Under the pieces are notes generated by a model, which saw only the letters and a list, made by a program, of their open reading frames with translations, had not been told where the DNA came from and did no database searches. A stretch of 64,000 nt of DNA from Phanerochaete sordida. Its lineage: Eukaryota > Basidiomycota > Agaricomycetes > Polyporales > Phanerochaetaceae. Below are positions 36,415 to 48,851 of the stretch, piece by piece. The DNA is taken from NCBI GenBank assembly GCA_019973155.2, contig BPQB01000011.1:248001-312000 (forward strand), read 5' to 3'. Position 1 is the first letter of the stretch. Every line of letters starts with the position of its first letter. The position numbers and the translations under genes are program-made.

Positions 36415-36662
36415 CCGGACGTTCTATGTACTTCTCTCTGCTGTATCAACCGTCCTACTTCTACAGTTCTTGCCAGTCATTTAGAGGATGTTTGGACCAA
36501 AAGGAGCTGTCTGGCTGGGTTCTAGCGTGCCACGTAACCGTCGCGCTTGGGAAGCGTGGAGAGCACACATGCATCCGCAAAGAGTGGGGATATATCCTGA
36601 TTACTCGATATACGATGGTACCCTAAGCATCCGACGAAGACTGGAGACGCCTCTAACATGGT

Positions 36663-38087
36663 CTACCGCCTCTGCCGCGACTTCAAGCGAGCCTGGTACG
36701 CAGCATCTGCCTGTTTCTTCTGCCACCACTGCCCAAGGTAACGGATCGAGTCCATCATGCTGACAGACTTCGTGCCAGCATTGGCCGGGCGCACAGGGAT
36801 GTCCAGAGCGCGGCGCACCGCGGGCAGTCGGAGTACCGCGCTTTGCACGGACATGCAGACCGTTCCGGTCAGCAGATGGACAAGGACACCCTAGACATGT
36901 AAGTCAGCCAGCTAGGACAAGTGTGAGCGAGGCAAATGGGTCTTACAGCGGGCAGTTTGAGCATGAGCAAAACGCCAAGGATGGAGAGGATGCGGAGACC
37001 ATTGATGAGATGTGGCGTGGTCTCAGAAGCAGCCATGTCACGCATGCCGAGCTAGAGGAGATGTCAACCCGCGTTATTTGCGAATATGAAACAACTGCTC
37101 ACCGAGAGACCGATGTTCATACCGGCGGTCGCCAGAATAGGGAGTAAGTACGTCGGGTCAGGGATGGTCAAGTCCTGCCAGAAGCTGACGCCGCTCTGCT
37201 GGAGCTGCGGGACAGGAAGGTCGCACATGCGCTTGACGCCGAAGAACATGCCGAGGGTGATGGGGATCTGGGCGAACGGCGGGACCATCATGCCCGGGAG
37301 CGACACACCGATCTTTTTGTACATTATCTGTTGCTTCATGACCGCGCGCTGCATCTGGGCCATGTCGCCGGAGAGGCGCGCTATGTTGATCTCCTCGCGC
37401 AGCTTCTCGAAGTCGGCCTGGTGGGGTGCCATGCGTGCAGAGTTGCGGATGCTCATCACGGCGAAGGGGAAGACGATGACGCGGGAGACGACTGTCGCGC
37501 CGACAATCGTCCAAAACCAAGGCAGGCCGGTGGAGACGTGCAAGAGCTCCATACCCCACTGGGAGATGCCCGAGGGCCACCAGCTGGCGAGGCCCAGGGC
37601 GGCCAGGTCGCCGTACTGCATCGGTGCCAGCTGAGCTACGGTGTCAATGGCGCTGTTGGAAAACGTTGCTGTGGCATCCTGGGCAGCCTCTACGACCGGC
37701 GCGGCGTCCAGGAGGTCCGTTGACTCTACCAGCTGTGCGGCTTCGGCCGCTGGCTCTTCAAAGGTGACGGCAGTATCAACGTTATCTGCTGCTTCGACGG
37801 GTGCCGCAGAGGGGTTGGCGGGAGACGACCCGGAGCCTGAGCCTTTCGACGATGACCAGAAGTTGCGAGAGCTGCCGGGTAGCGCATACAGGCTAGGTCG
37901 CACTACCAGAGGTGCTTTTGCCTGTTTTGGCTTAGATAAGACGCTTCATCTATGGTATAATGCTCACCTGAAGGCTGCCGAGGGACAACAGTCTCACTTG
38001 CGAGCCCGACGCGAAATTGCGGGGCAGCCTGCGAAAGCATCCTCCGGTGAGTGTTATACACGCGCAGAACGACTGGGAAACGTACAT
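36663..38087 (-). CDS. OXA1: Mitochondrial inner-membrane insertase OXA1
   Basis: Exons 38087-37968, 37921-37103, 37051-36947 and 36890-36663 give 423 residues. Oxa1/YidC inserts proteins, including mitochondrial gene products, into the inner membrane. Seen: WGMELLHVSTGLPWFWTIV, SRVIVFPFAVMSIRNSARM, KKIGVSLPGMMVPPFAQIPI, TLGMFFGVKRMCDLPVP, and TYLLPILATAGMNIGLS, then LRILSILGVLLMLKLPA and a basic C-terminal tail (WWQKKQADAAYQARLKSRQRR) for ribosome contact. The N-terminus is Arg/Ser-rich without acids, fitting a matrix-targeting presequence. The start is uncertain: the same frame is open upstream, with other ATGs at 38147 and 38303. Confidence 0.9.
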
Positions 38088-38516
38088 TGCGCCTGCCCTG
38101 CGGGCACCGGTCCTACCTCCAGCACAGTACGCGCCCCGCAGAATCATGGTGGTAGTGTGGAGGAAGTAGCGAAAGACGAACGTAGCGCGGCGGACTGGCT
38201 GCTTTGCCCGAGACGCCCGAAAGTTTGGGACTGCGAAAGCGCCCGGCAGCGCGGCGGCCACTGCAGGGCGGCCATCCGACGTTGACAACAGCCCACACTC
38301 CACACTCGACTATGCCGAGAGCAAGCACTTCAAGGTCGCTGCACGAATTGAGTCGATATATTGCCGCGTGATTTCGAGCCGACGGCACCAGAGACTGAGA
38401 AATAGCACGGATCAGCACCGTCAAGCGATTGCTATACATGCAATAATCCGCCGGTACACATTGACATAAGTTACAGCGGCGAGTCCTTTGAATAAATGGT
38501 CAAGGCATCTGTAGAA

Positions 38517-40529
38517 CTAAGCCAAATCATTACAGGTGGAAGCAAGGTAGAAATCTGAGACGACGTCCCCGTCAGAATCTACCATGGTGTACCGCTGATC
38601 CTCAAAGCGCAGGCGGTATGCTCGCCCGTCGTCCGAGCAGCGGACATCGCACACGCCCCAGCCCCAGCATACCTCCAGCTGATAGATGCCCCCAAACCCG
38701 CGCACGTAGGCTTCCATAGCATTCGGGGACGCGACTTCGAAATCGACCCCATGAAATTCTAGCTTGCGCATCGACTCCCGGTGGTCGGCACACCACGCCA
38801 GAAGTGCGTCGAGGTCACCGCTCATCAGGGTGCAGTAGCGCACGAGTAGTGTATTCATTTGCCTCCATCGACGAGCGGCGGTAGCGGCGTCCTCCGAGCA
38901 CAGCTGCTCGATGACCTCAGGTACCAAGGTGCCATCGACCATCATTCCCTTGAGAGACGGTAAACGCGCGAGGATGGTCGCAGGATGCTCTTCGGCCTCA
39001 ACCTTGGAGTATAGGGACAGCTCTTCTATGTTATCCGTGGTGGAGAGTGCGAGCAGACGCGATGCGATCTGGCGCAGAGTCTCGCTGTATATCGCCGGGG
39101 ATGTGATGTCGGACCATTCTACTCGGAACTCGCGCTGAGGTGTGGCAAACGCCATGTCGCGCGGACCTTCATGAGCCGATATGCGTGTCCGGTCAGAGGG
39201 CGGGTTCTGTTGAACTACTGCGTGGTGAATATCGAGCGACTTCATGCCTGATAGGGCAGCAGACGGCAGGATATCTGGGTCAAACAAGCTCGCTACGAGG
39301 CCAGCCACTGTTTCGTCCACCATGTATTTGATCAAGATGCGTAAGGTGGAGATATAGTCTGCTTGCATGCAGGATAAAAGGTGATAGACCATCGAAGCAG
39401 GGAGGTCGAGGATAAGGCTTCGGAGGTTTGGCAACTGAACGCGGCTGCATGCTCGATGCGATGTCGACGTCGTCGGGATACTGTGATTCGGATCGTTGAA
39501 AACATCGCGTTCGTGGATACGTCCCGCTATTTCAAGGCCTTCGAGTAAGGGGGAGTCCCGGAGGACGCAACAGATATCATGATCCTGGGCAGATCTTGTA
39601 TGGAACAAAAAACCGCGGATGGTCAAGGTGGACAGGTTGCGGTAGTAGCCGCGCCTCCAGGGCATCCGGAGGCCACCTAGAGTGAGATGTCGTAGATGGT
39701 CGGCGGAGCCAGAGAACAACGGTGTCTCGATAATGGCATTGGATGAAGAAGTGGATATGGGAAAGAATTCGAATCGCTCCAGAGCCGGAGCGGGGGATCC
39801 GAGCATCGTGGCCGTGATCTGCTGTCCCATGGGAATATTGAGCGAGAGTTCTCTCACATGCGACAGTCGAGAGGGAAGGAATTGGAGCGCAAGCTGCGAC
39901 ACTCTCCCGATGTCTTCATGCGTGTGGCCGTGGCAATGTATGAACAGGAAGTGGTCCTTTGCTCGTTCGAACAAAGTCTGGACCATAGCTGATGAGTGCC
40001 ATCCGAGTGCGATGTGGCTCCAGATCTGAGGATCATTCAAGGCGATCCTTCGCCAGTTGGAGCATGCCCAGGAAAGAATAAATGCGGGGTGGATTCGAAG
40101 GGCAATGGATGGCGGGTGGAATGGTTCACCAAAGACAGACGAGTTGCTGAGGACCACCACGTTGCGCACGTAGCTTGCAAAGATCAAGCGCAGCACATCC
40201 TCGGGGAGCATGTTGATGTTCGCTCGAGCGTTGCGCCGCGCTGCGAGCCTCGCTCGAATGCGCTGAAGATCCTGAGCTCCGGCTGCGAGCCTTCCGAACA
40301 TATCGTTGACCAGGTCGAGATCCAGATCGCGATTAGGCCCCTCGCCGCCTCCAACGGTATCGCCGGCATTCTCATCGCGGAGGACATTGCTAGCAATTCT
40401 GACAGTACGACGCATACATAACCCGAGCATCCAGGAAGAGACTATGAATGTTACTCACCCCTCGTCCCATCTATGAACAGTGTCAATAAACTGGGCCAGT
40501 GTCCTCTCGATGTCGTGGATAGTGGTCAT
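38517..40529 (-). CDS. F-box protein, divergent cluster member
   Basis: Exons 40529-40459 and 40398-38517 give 650 residues. It starts MTTIHDIERTLAQFIDTV. F-box: ARANINMLPEDVLRLIFAS, then ILSWACSNWRRIALNDPQIWSHIAL. An extra stretch of about 60 charged residues lies between leader and F-box, unlike its paralogs. Leu-rich segments continue to the end, including LPNLRSLILDLPASMVYHLL and LLALSTTDNIEELSLYSK. It ends with a long aromatic tail (WGWGVCDVRC..). The frame is intact. SCF substrate receptor by family; target unknown. Confidence 0.83.
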
Positions 40530-40820
40530 GGTCCAACACAAGGAGACCAGGATTGACGCCCTTTGCGCTCTTGGGCACGAGTCGGAAGGTGCGCTTATAG
40601 CCTTATCCTAACGGTGCTTTCCACGCTTCGGCCAGCTCATCAGTGGTTCCTATAAGAACGAAGCGTGTGCACAGCTCAAGCAAGGCGATAAGCCAGCAAT
40701 GAAATTACTAAGATTCTCCGCAAGAGCGATATGCTACGTATACTGACAGAGTTGGAGGTATCGAGCCACAAGAACGACCGGTCGGAGAATATAGGTGGGG
40801 CACCTCGCGTGAGCAGGAGC

Positions 40821-41549
40821 CTAGTACAGGCCGACGAGGTGGAGGGCTACGGGCGTGCACTGCTCGAAGACATAGTCTTGCGCACCCTCGTCGGGATTGT
40901 AGACGATGTTTACGAGCGCGTTCGGGGCAGTCGTCTCGGGGCACAACGAGAACGAATCGGTGTCGCCGTTGACGGCGAGTTGGGGGAAGCCGCCGTGCGC
41001 AGGGTCGGTGTCAGCCTGTGTGAATGTCAGCTAGATGTCCGATGTCAGACCAGACTAGGGATTCCCGACGTACGACAGCGCAGAAAATCTGCGGGGCGGC
41101 GCCTTGCGGAGGAGTGACGAAGCTCAACGCTTTTCCCGTTGGGACACTCATGGCCTGAGCGTCTGGTACGTCCTCTCCGGACCCGGTCAAAACTCCGTTG
41201 ATGAGAGAGAGGGACGTCCATTGGTTGTACGGGAACGAGCCGAATGTCTGAAGATCGAGTGGAGTGAGCCTCTCGTTTGGGTCCGTGCGCAGTCAAGACA
41301 TACCGAAAGTGCCTTGTACTCCGCGCCGTCAGTCGCCGCCACAGATCCGAGGACCAAAGGCAGGCCGGTGGCGTTCGCGTTGGGCAGCGACGTATAGAAC
41401 GCCGCGAGGGTGAAGTTGTCGGCGGTGTCGAACGCTCCTGAGCCCAGACCGGCGCACGAGTCGACTGGTGCCTGCGTAGTGTCCGGGACGGTAGGGGCTG
41501 CGGAGGCCGTGGCGACAGCGAGGGAGAGCAAGGCGAGGCGTGCAAACAT
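40821..41549 (-). CDS. Secreted protein of unknown function
   Basis: Exons 41549-41304, 41247-41074 and 41015-40821 give 204 residues. Start MFARLALLSLAVATASA is a signal peptide; a longer in-frame ATG upstream would bury it. The mature part has N-glycosylation sites (NFT, NAT) and four cysteines (SCAGLG, IFCAVV, LCPETT, EQCTPV). Aromatic and polar blocks FGSFPYNQWTSLSLINGV and PQLAVNGDTDSFSLCP suggest a compact beta fold. I do not recognise the family. TATATAAAG at 41643-41652, on the minus strand, is about 95 bases upstream of the start. Confidence 0.7.
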
Positions 41550-41642
41550 GACGGCAGGGTGGAGAGGCTGAAAGAGCGTGAACTTTGAAAGGACGGACTG
41601 GGATTCGACTGGGATGAAGAGGTGAAGCTGAACGAAATCGAC

Positions 41643-41652
41643 TTTATATAAT
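41643..41652 (-). promoter_or_regulatory. TATA box of the secreted-protein gene
   Basis: Reads TTATATAAAG on the minus strand, about 95 bases before the ATG at 41549. Confidence 0.55.
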
Positions 41653-42368
41653 GAGGATGGCATGACAACCTACTAGCCGAGGCGAAGCTCACCTGAATGC
41701 CGCCACTCAAAGCCAAGACCAAAAGAAGCAGGATATACGCTCTGCCGGCGTTCGCAAATGACGTCTAGCGGGGATTCCGCGCAAACGGAAGTAGCTCTGC
41801 CGTGAAATGATGAGACCAATTATCAGATTGAGCGGACCCACCTGAGCCGAGAGCATAGAACGGTCGCCGCTGCGTACCTGAATGCGTTGCCTGAACCGAC
41901 GTGAACATGGTCCAAGAACTGCGAGCTGCGCAGCCGTCACACAGGAGGCTGACCAGCGGCAACGTGAAGGCACTCGTTTCCTAGACTATCGGCCGCACAA
42001 CAAGAAGCTTAGCTGATGTCGAGACATCGCGCACATGGTCCTGGTGAAAGTAGGTCATGGTTCACGACAAGATGCTTCCGGGGACGCCCGCCGGTTACTC
42101 GGCCGCGCGCTTGTCGACCGCCACAAAGCTCACGTCGGCGGCGAGGACATCATGTCATGGAATCTCCACCTGAAGCATAGAGATATCAGACAGATGATAT
42201 ATCGACACGAATTCTAATAAGAGTACGACAAAGAGCACCTGAGAACACAGCACAATCGAGTTTGCTGACCCCCGGGATGAATCTTGGACCACAGTCTGGC
42301 TGAGGCTCGGGCCCGGAGTGGGCATGTCGGCGGCACTGATGTTAATTGGCATATACGGCAGCTGCAAA
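41653..42368. other. Intergenic region, nothing recognised
   Basis: About 0.7 kb between the secreted-protein promoter and the end of the next F-box gene. Frames are short; no repeat or RNA gene seen. Confidence 0.35.
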
Positions 42369-44173
42369 TCACTTGCTGGGAGGGACTATAGTAAAACTCC
42401 TGACGTCCACCCGCGCGACGACGCTCCCCCAACCGTCCAGTGCGTTCTTGACGACTTCGTCCGAAGCGACAAGCCTGACATCCTCGGCAACTAGCGTCTC
42501 CAATCTGCCATCCAGCTTTCGAAAGCACGCCGAGAGGGCGTGTAGACCGTCTTCATTGAGCTCGAGCCGCTGAAGGGTGAGCTTGCGCAGAGCCGAAAGA
42601 TCTGACGGTGACAGCTCTCTGATGAACGTTGCAGAGAGGATGCTGGCATCGTCCAGACCCTTCAGCACAAGGCTTACGGCACCAGGCAGGCGCTCTAAAA
42701 ACACGATGAGCGGGTGTTCAGTCCGATCAAAGCTGGACTCGAGGACCAGGATGGGCATTGACGCTGCAAAATAATGCGCCTTGAGACGTTTTGCGAGTTT
42801 CCAAGCCATTCTGAATGCGTCGATGCCGCCTATAATGTCCGCGAAGTAGCATGACAACGAGAAAGCTAGCGTGCCATCGCTTGAGTGGCCGTTGAGCAAG
42901 GTATGTAGTGAAACGTTACGGAAGTATCCGATTTTCTCCGTGAAGGTGATGTGCAGACGGGTGATGGTCTCGAGCAGCGTTCGCGGGAGCATGCCAGGGT
43001 CGCATAGCGGCGGAATTTCCGTTGGACCATGACCACGCTCGTGTACCATGCGTGGCGTAAGGGACATGCTGCGCAGCGTCGGTAGCTCGAATGACGAGAG
43101 GATGTGGGAGACGACGGAGGCCGGCAGGTTCAGCGTGAGAGTTTGCAGACGCGCGAGCTCCATACGTCGCGTGCAGCTCTGTGTTTGCGACTCGGAAAAT
43201 AGCAGTCGCTGCAAGCACAGCGACTCGAGACCTGGCAGTGAACGGATGATGTCACAGAGGTCTGTGCCGGGCAGGAAGGTGATACTGCCACCTTTGATAG
43301 CCAACGAAGAGAGGTTGCTGAATAGCCCTGGGCTCCACGTGATGTCAAGGCCAGAGACAGTAACTCGGCGGAGGTGGGGGGCGTGGCCACCAAAAAGAGG
43401 ACGAGCGAGCGGGAATTCACAGTCGCTTGATATCTTGAACTCCGTAAGGGATGGGGCTTGTGTATGAAAGAGTGCATCTACGACCTCCTTGTGATGATCA
43501 TCGGCAGGATCTGCCAGTCCTTCCACCTTGAGGAACCTTGTCCGGCCAAGATTGGCCTCTATAAATTTCGCAACCGCATTCAACTGGAGGTATACATCCA
43601 GTTGTGTGGGGCCTAGAAGTATGGCATGGTCATAGTAGAGAGACAGAGGATAACCCCTGGTCCGCTCAGAGAGATAGCCCAAGTGTGCGCGCGGTGTGTT
43701 GAGGTCGAGGCAACTCCAGAGAGCAGGATACGCGAGGGCGACTGCGCGCCAGCGCGCGCAGACAGAGGCAACGACCACCGTCGGATGAATAGGGCTTTCG
43801 TCATAATGGCCGAAGTAGCGTGCGCCCGCGTCGTGGTGCTCGAAGATGAGCGCCAGAATCTCGTCCGGGAGACCATCCACGGGCGTGGATGAGTTGAGCT
43901 CTGCGGATACTGTGTCGCGGACGCAGTGGAGCTGAGTCATGCCTCGAGCACATTCTTCGAGGAGGTCGTTAAGCGTGCGGAGGTCGGCGCTGCGGGTGCC
44001 AGTGGTCGCGTTCGCCGGCCCGTCATTAGTTCGTCTCCTACATACACTATCAATTCAAAACGAAGCAGATTGAGTCGTGCTCAAGTAACTCACAGATAGC
44101 CATTGCTGTCCCACGAGCAAACAGCTTGGACGAAGCCATGGAGGGCCTTTCCGATGTCGTCGATGGTGGTCAT
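42369..44173 (-). CDS. F-box protein, tandem cluster member
   Basis: Exons 44173-44094 and 44037-42369 give 582 residues. Start MTTIDDIGKALHGFVQAV, then STPVDGLPDEILALIFEHHD and VASVCARWRAVALAYPALWSCLDLN (F-box). LRR-like region includes FGGHAPHLRRVTVSGLDI, GLFSNLSSLAIKGG, LARLQTLTLNLPASVV, and near the end LSALRKLTLQRLELNEDGLHAL. It is closely related to the next gene (44436-46242): same size, same exon layout, same spacing of motifs, so a tandem duplicate. The frame is intact. Confidence 0.87.
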
Positions 44174-44435
44174 GTTCAACTTGATCTCTTAGATAAGCGC
44201 CTACTTCGTCGGATTTGAAGGCCGTGCGCCGTTCGTTCTCACTGCACTGATTCGAGCATGGACGAAGCTTGCACACGGAATATGTGAGGTACGAGGCGTG
44301 ATATCGATTTCCATGCTGAGGTCGATCCTCAGTATCAGCAGTCCATGGGTCATTTGCTACAAGTGAATTTTATTGGAAGGATCGGAAAATTTTGCCAATG
44401 TACAGGAACAGCGTACACACGTTGTACGACCTGTC

Positions 44436-46242
44436 TTAAGGAGCTTCAATCGCGCCAGACACGTAAACACACGGCACTACGCCTCGAAGCTCGTCCAAGA
44501 TCCCCTCAACAGCCTCCCGTGACGGCATAAACTTGACGTCCTCGAACGCCATCCGCTCCAGCCTCCTGTCCGGCATGCGACACCACGCAAGCACAGTGCG
44601 CAGAGCGTCCTGGTCGACCTCCAAGCACCTCAGCACAAGCTCACGCAGATCCGCTCGCACACTCGCCGCGGCGCCCTCGACGAACGCCGCCGCCAGGACG
44701 CTGCGCGCCGCGGCGCGGCCCTCCAGCGTGAGCGTGCGGAGCGCGTGCGCGCGCAGCAGTGGCGCCAACGTGTGGTCGCGCCGCGCGAAGCCGGAACTGA
44801 GCGTGAGCGCGCGTGTCGCGGCGGACAAGTAGTGTGTTGTGAGGTTATCTGCGATGGCGGCGGCGGCGGCGTGTATGCGCTCCGGAACATCGTCGGAGAG
44901 GGTCCACGACAGCACGAAGGTGTGTGTGTCGTCCACCGACGCGGCGCGGACCGTGCTCTCGAGCTTGTGGCGGAAGCGGCCAGCTGCCTGCTGCTCGAGC
45001 GCGGTGGCGTGCACGTGGGCGAGGGGCGCGAACAGGGCGCGCGGCAGCATGCCGGGCGTGCACAGCGACGGGAGCCACGGGAGCCGCGGGCTGAGGTTCC
45101 AGGAGTCGTTCTCGATGTAGATGTCGTCCGGCGTGAGGACCACGCTATGCAGCGAAGGCGTTCCGAACGAAGACAGGACGTGATGGATGATCTTGATGGG
45201 CAGCGCCAACGTGAGCGTGTGCAGACGGGCGAGCTCCGTGCGTGGCGTGCAGGGGTGCTCGTGCAACATCAGAGCACTTTCCCAATGCTGGCAGTTCTTC
45301 AGGCATAGGGACTCGAGATGTGGGGATAATCGAAGGAGGTTGCAGATATCTGTTTCTGGTTCGAAAAGAATGCCCTTCCCTGAGACAGACAGCGAGGATA
45401 AATTGGCGAAAAGCCCTGAGGTCCACGTTATTTTGACGTCCCGCAGGCTCAGCTTCCGCACCTGCAGAGCAACGCCGCCGAAGATCGTCCCGCAGAGAGA
45501 CAGCCTCGCCAGGGACAATTCCTCGAGCAGGGGAGCCTGCGTGTTGATGAGAATATCGATCAGGTATCCTGGAGCTGAACGCAAGTTTATGTCTAGCGAC
45601 CATACTCTGGAGAGATGAGCCTTCAAGACTTCTGCCATTACCCGAGTGTCTGTAAATTCCTTTGACCATGACGTTCCGTTGTCGTCATCGCATAATATGA
45701 GCCGCATGGGGTGGCACTTGGCCCGCTCGACGAGTAGGCCCACGTGTGCTTGCGAAGCGTGAAGGTCGATGCGGCTCCAGAGCACCGGGTGTGCCAAGGC
45801 CACCGCACGCCAACGTGCGCATACCGAGGACACGGTGATGGTCGGATGGATGGGCCACTGGTCTCTGCGGCCGTTGTACTTGCGGAAGTACAGTGCGTCT
45901 TGGTCGTGGTGCTCGAACACGAGCGCGAGGACGTCGTCCGGGAGCCGGTCCACCGCCACGTACGAGTTGAGCTCCGCAACAACATGAGCGCGAACGCGGT
46001 ACAGCTGCTTGTGCACCTGGGTGCAGCTCTCCAACAGCCCGTCGAGCTTGAGGACATCGGCTTCGCGAGTCTTCGCGTTCGCCACAAGCTCGTCTTCGGC
46101 CAGCTTCCTGCATCCAACGCTATAAGGGCTGAGATTTTATGGGGATGTCCTTCCCGGCTCACCTATAACCGCTGTGGTTCCAAGAGTTTATAGCGTCCAA
46201 CAAACCGTGAAGTGCCTTGTCGATGTCCGAGATGGTGGTCAT
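44436..46242 (-). CDS. F-box protein, tandem cluster member
   Basis: Exons 46242-46163 and 46107-44436 give 583 residues. Start MTTISDIDKALHGLLDAI, then a Lys/Glu-rich linker, the F-box (VAVDRLPDDVLALVFEHHD, VSSVCARWRAVALAHPVLWSRIDLH), and LRR-like repeats such as LSLRDVKITWTSGLFANLSS and LRELVLRCLEVDQDALRTVL. The end reads RGVVPCVYVSGAIEAP. Its closest relative in the window is the decayed copy at 47130-48851. The frame is intact; substrate unknown. Confidence 0.87.
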
Positions 46243-46405
46243 GTTCAAGTTTGCATCCGTAATAGGCGCTTGCATATGGACGAATTTTGACTCCCGGACT
46301 TGCCTACTTGGCAGTACTTGCGACCATGACACACGCGGATTGGACTCGCTCTTGTGAGCTGTTCAGCTTGAGCTTGGAATTTAAGCACCGGGCGTATCGC
46401 GCATA

Positions 46406-47055
46406 CTGTGACGCACGGTAGATTGCAAACGTACAACAGATTGCAAACCGTTCCCGTCAGTCGATGACCTTCACTCCATCACTGCAAATATTATCCAGGA
46501 TAGATACGCTATGACGTACCTTGATTTGCTAGTATGGCGATATTCTGCAGAGATCCTGACAGTCTGTAGACGAATCGGCTGGTTTGCAACGTGCGGGACG
46601 AGTGTAAAACAGAGATTCACTCCGATGTAGTCCAGGTGTGTTCCTGAACAACCAGCGGTATGTGCGTCGTTCAACTGTTGTAGTTTGTGTCTACCCCGAT
46701 TGCCAGCGAGTGTGGTCTAACACGCTAAATACCGACTTCCAATCTTTTCGTGGTGAACGAAGCGTGACGTCGCGAGCGGTTATCACGGCGCAGCCAGCCA
46801 ATCAGGTGTCGATGCGCGCGCGATTTCCATCTGTCATTCGTTGTCACTGCTGTGACGACCTTACACCAGATTGCAAAACTCGACCATGGGCCTCCCATGA
46901 ACACAAACTCTTGATACAAAAAACTGGTAAAATTGCCTTCATATAGCTCTCTATGAGCTACATACTGCTGTGGCTACAGCGCCCGGTTTGATGGACAGAC
47001 GATTAATCTATGGCTTTTGAGGTCGAAACCGTTTGCAATCTACCCCACGCTACAG
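46406..47055. mobile_element. Candidate MITE with TA target-site duplication (650 bp)
   Basis: The left end CTGTGACGCACGGTAGATTGC and the inverted right end (GCAATCTACC..CGCTACAG) match over about 25 bp with four mismatches. TA lies just outside both (46404-46405, 47056-47057). The inside holds no convincing frame. A second copy of the AGATTGCAAAC word lies next to the left terminus. It occupies the gap between an intact F-box gene and its pseudogene. It is a non-autonomous Tc1/mariner-like element by its ends. Confidence 0.65.
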
Positions 47056-47129
47056 TACACTCGAAACTGCCAGTCAGAACAAATGATATGCCAGTGCGTA
47101 ACACGATACAATACAGCTATATCAGGTCC

Positions 47130-48851
47130 TCAGGCCTCAGCTGCTCCAGGCACGTCAACGCACGGCACGACGCCTCGCAGCTCGTCCAAGATTCCTTCGA
47201 CAACGTCCCACGACGGCACAAACTTGACGTCCTCAAACACCATCCGTTCCAGCCTCCTGCCCGGCATCTGACACCAGGCAAGCACAGCGCGCAGACGCTC
47301 GCCACGCCCGTCTCGACGAACGCCGTCGCCAGGACGCTGCGCTCCTCGGCGCGGCCCTCCGGCGTGAGCGTGCGGAGCGCGGGCGCGCGCAGCAGCGCCG
47401 CCAGCGCGTGCGCGCGCCGCGCGAGTCGCGGCAGTATGCCGCACGAGGCCCGCCGCAGTGGCGGCCGCGATGTCGTGCATGCGCGCAGGATCGCGGCAGC
47501 CGAGGGCCCACGCCAGCGCGCAGGCGCGTGTGCCGTCCGCCGACGCGGCCGTCGGCGTGGCATGGGGAAGGGCCTGCTCGCCGCCGGCTCCTCGAGCGCG
47601 GTGGCGTGCACGGCGGCGAGGGGCGCGAACAGGGCGCGCGGGAGCATGTCGGGGGCGCAGAGCGACGGGAGGAGCGGGAGGAGTGGGGGGCGCAGCCTGT
47701 CGTCGTCCTCGATGACGATGGCGTGCGGCGTGAGGTCTGCGTTGTGCAACGAAGGTAGCTCGAACGACGATAAGATGTGATGAATGAGGTTGATTGGCAG
47801 ATCCAGTGTGAGTGTGTGCAGGCGGGCGAGCGCCATGCGCGGCGTGCAGGGCTGCTGGTGCTCGTGGGCGATGAAGGCATGCTGCCGATGGTCGCGTTTC
47901 TTCAAGCACAGAGACTCGAGATGCGGAGAGGAGCGAAGGATGCCGCAGATGCCTGTCCCGGGCTCAAAGCGGTTGCCGATGTCTGAGACAGTGAGCGAGG
48001 AGAGATTGGCGAAAAGTCCTGGGCTCCACGTTATCTCGACCGAGCGCAGGCCCAGTCGTCGCACCCGGGGAGCATGACCGCCGAAGACAGGACTGAAGAA
48101 CGACAGGCCGGCAAGACACAGCTCCTCGAGCAAGGGAGCCTGCGTATTGACGAGAGTGTTGACCAGATGTTCGTCGTATGTGAAGCCGTTGATATCCAAC
48201 GAGCGCACTCTAGAGAAATTGTCCTCCAAGAAGCTTGCCGTCGCCAGCTTAAACGCGTGCTCTTCCCAGCCTTCCGCCCACCCACCAAAGAAGTGCTGGT
48301 ACATGAGCAGCAAAGGATGACACTTGGCCCGCTCGACGAGGAAGCCGGGGTGTGGCCGCGAAGCGTTGAGGTCGATGCGACTCCACAGTACCGGGTGCGC
48401 CAGGGCCACCGCACGCCAACGTGCACATACCGAGGACACGGTGATGGTCGGGTGGATGGGCCACTGGTCTTTGCGCTCGTTGTACTCGCGGAAGTACAGC
48501 GCGTCTCGGTCGTGGTGCTCGAACACGAGCGCGAGGATGTCGTCCGGGAGCTGGTTCACCGCCACGTACGAGTTGAGCTCTACAGCGACGTGGACGCGGA
48601 TGCGGCGCAGCTTCCTGCGTGCCTGTGTGTAGGATTCTCAGAGCTCGTCGAGCTTGCCCAAGTCGGCCTCGCGAGTCTTCGCGCTCGCTACCAGTTCAGT
48701 GTCCTCGGCCTGTTTCCTGTGTTCGACGTGGTGCATGAGCTGCAGTTTGACGAAGAGAGTCCGTTCTGACTCACCTGTAGCCATCATATCCCAAGAATCG
48801 ACAGCGTCCGCAGCCAAGCAGACTCTTGTCGATATCCGAGATGGTGGTCAT
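47130..48851 (-). pseudogene. Decayed F-box gene copy
   Basis: Clear relative of the gene at 44436-46242. The leader MTTISDIDKSLL is intact, but a one-base loss shifts exon 1 before DAVDSWDM. In exon 2 a TGA replaces a Leu codon (frame L-D-E-L-stop-E-S-Y at about 48630-48640). The body from VAVNQLPDDILALVFEHHD to LEEPAASRP is a good F-box/LRR frame. After that there are frame changes and a deletion: SVLATAFVETGVAS is in one frame, VLAWCQMPGRRLERMVFED in another. The original end (RGVVPCVDVPGAAEA) is still visible at 47130. It cannot make a normal product. Confidence 0.83.
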
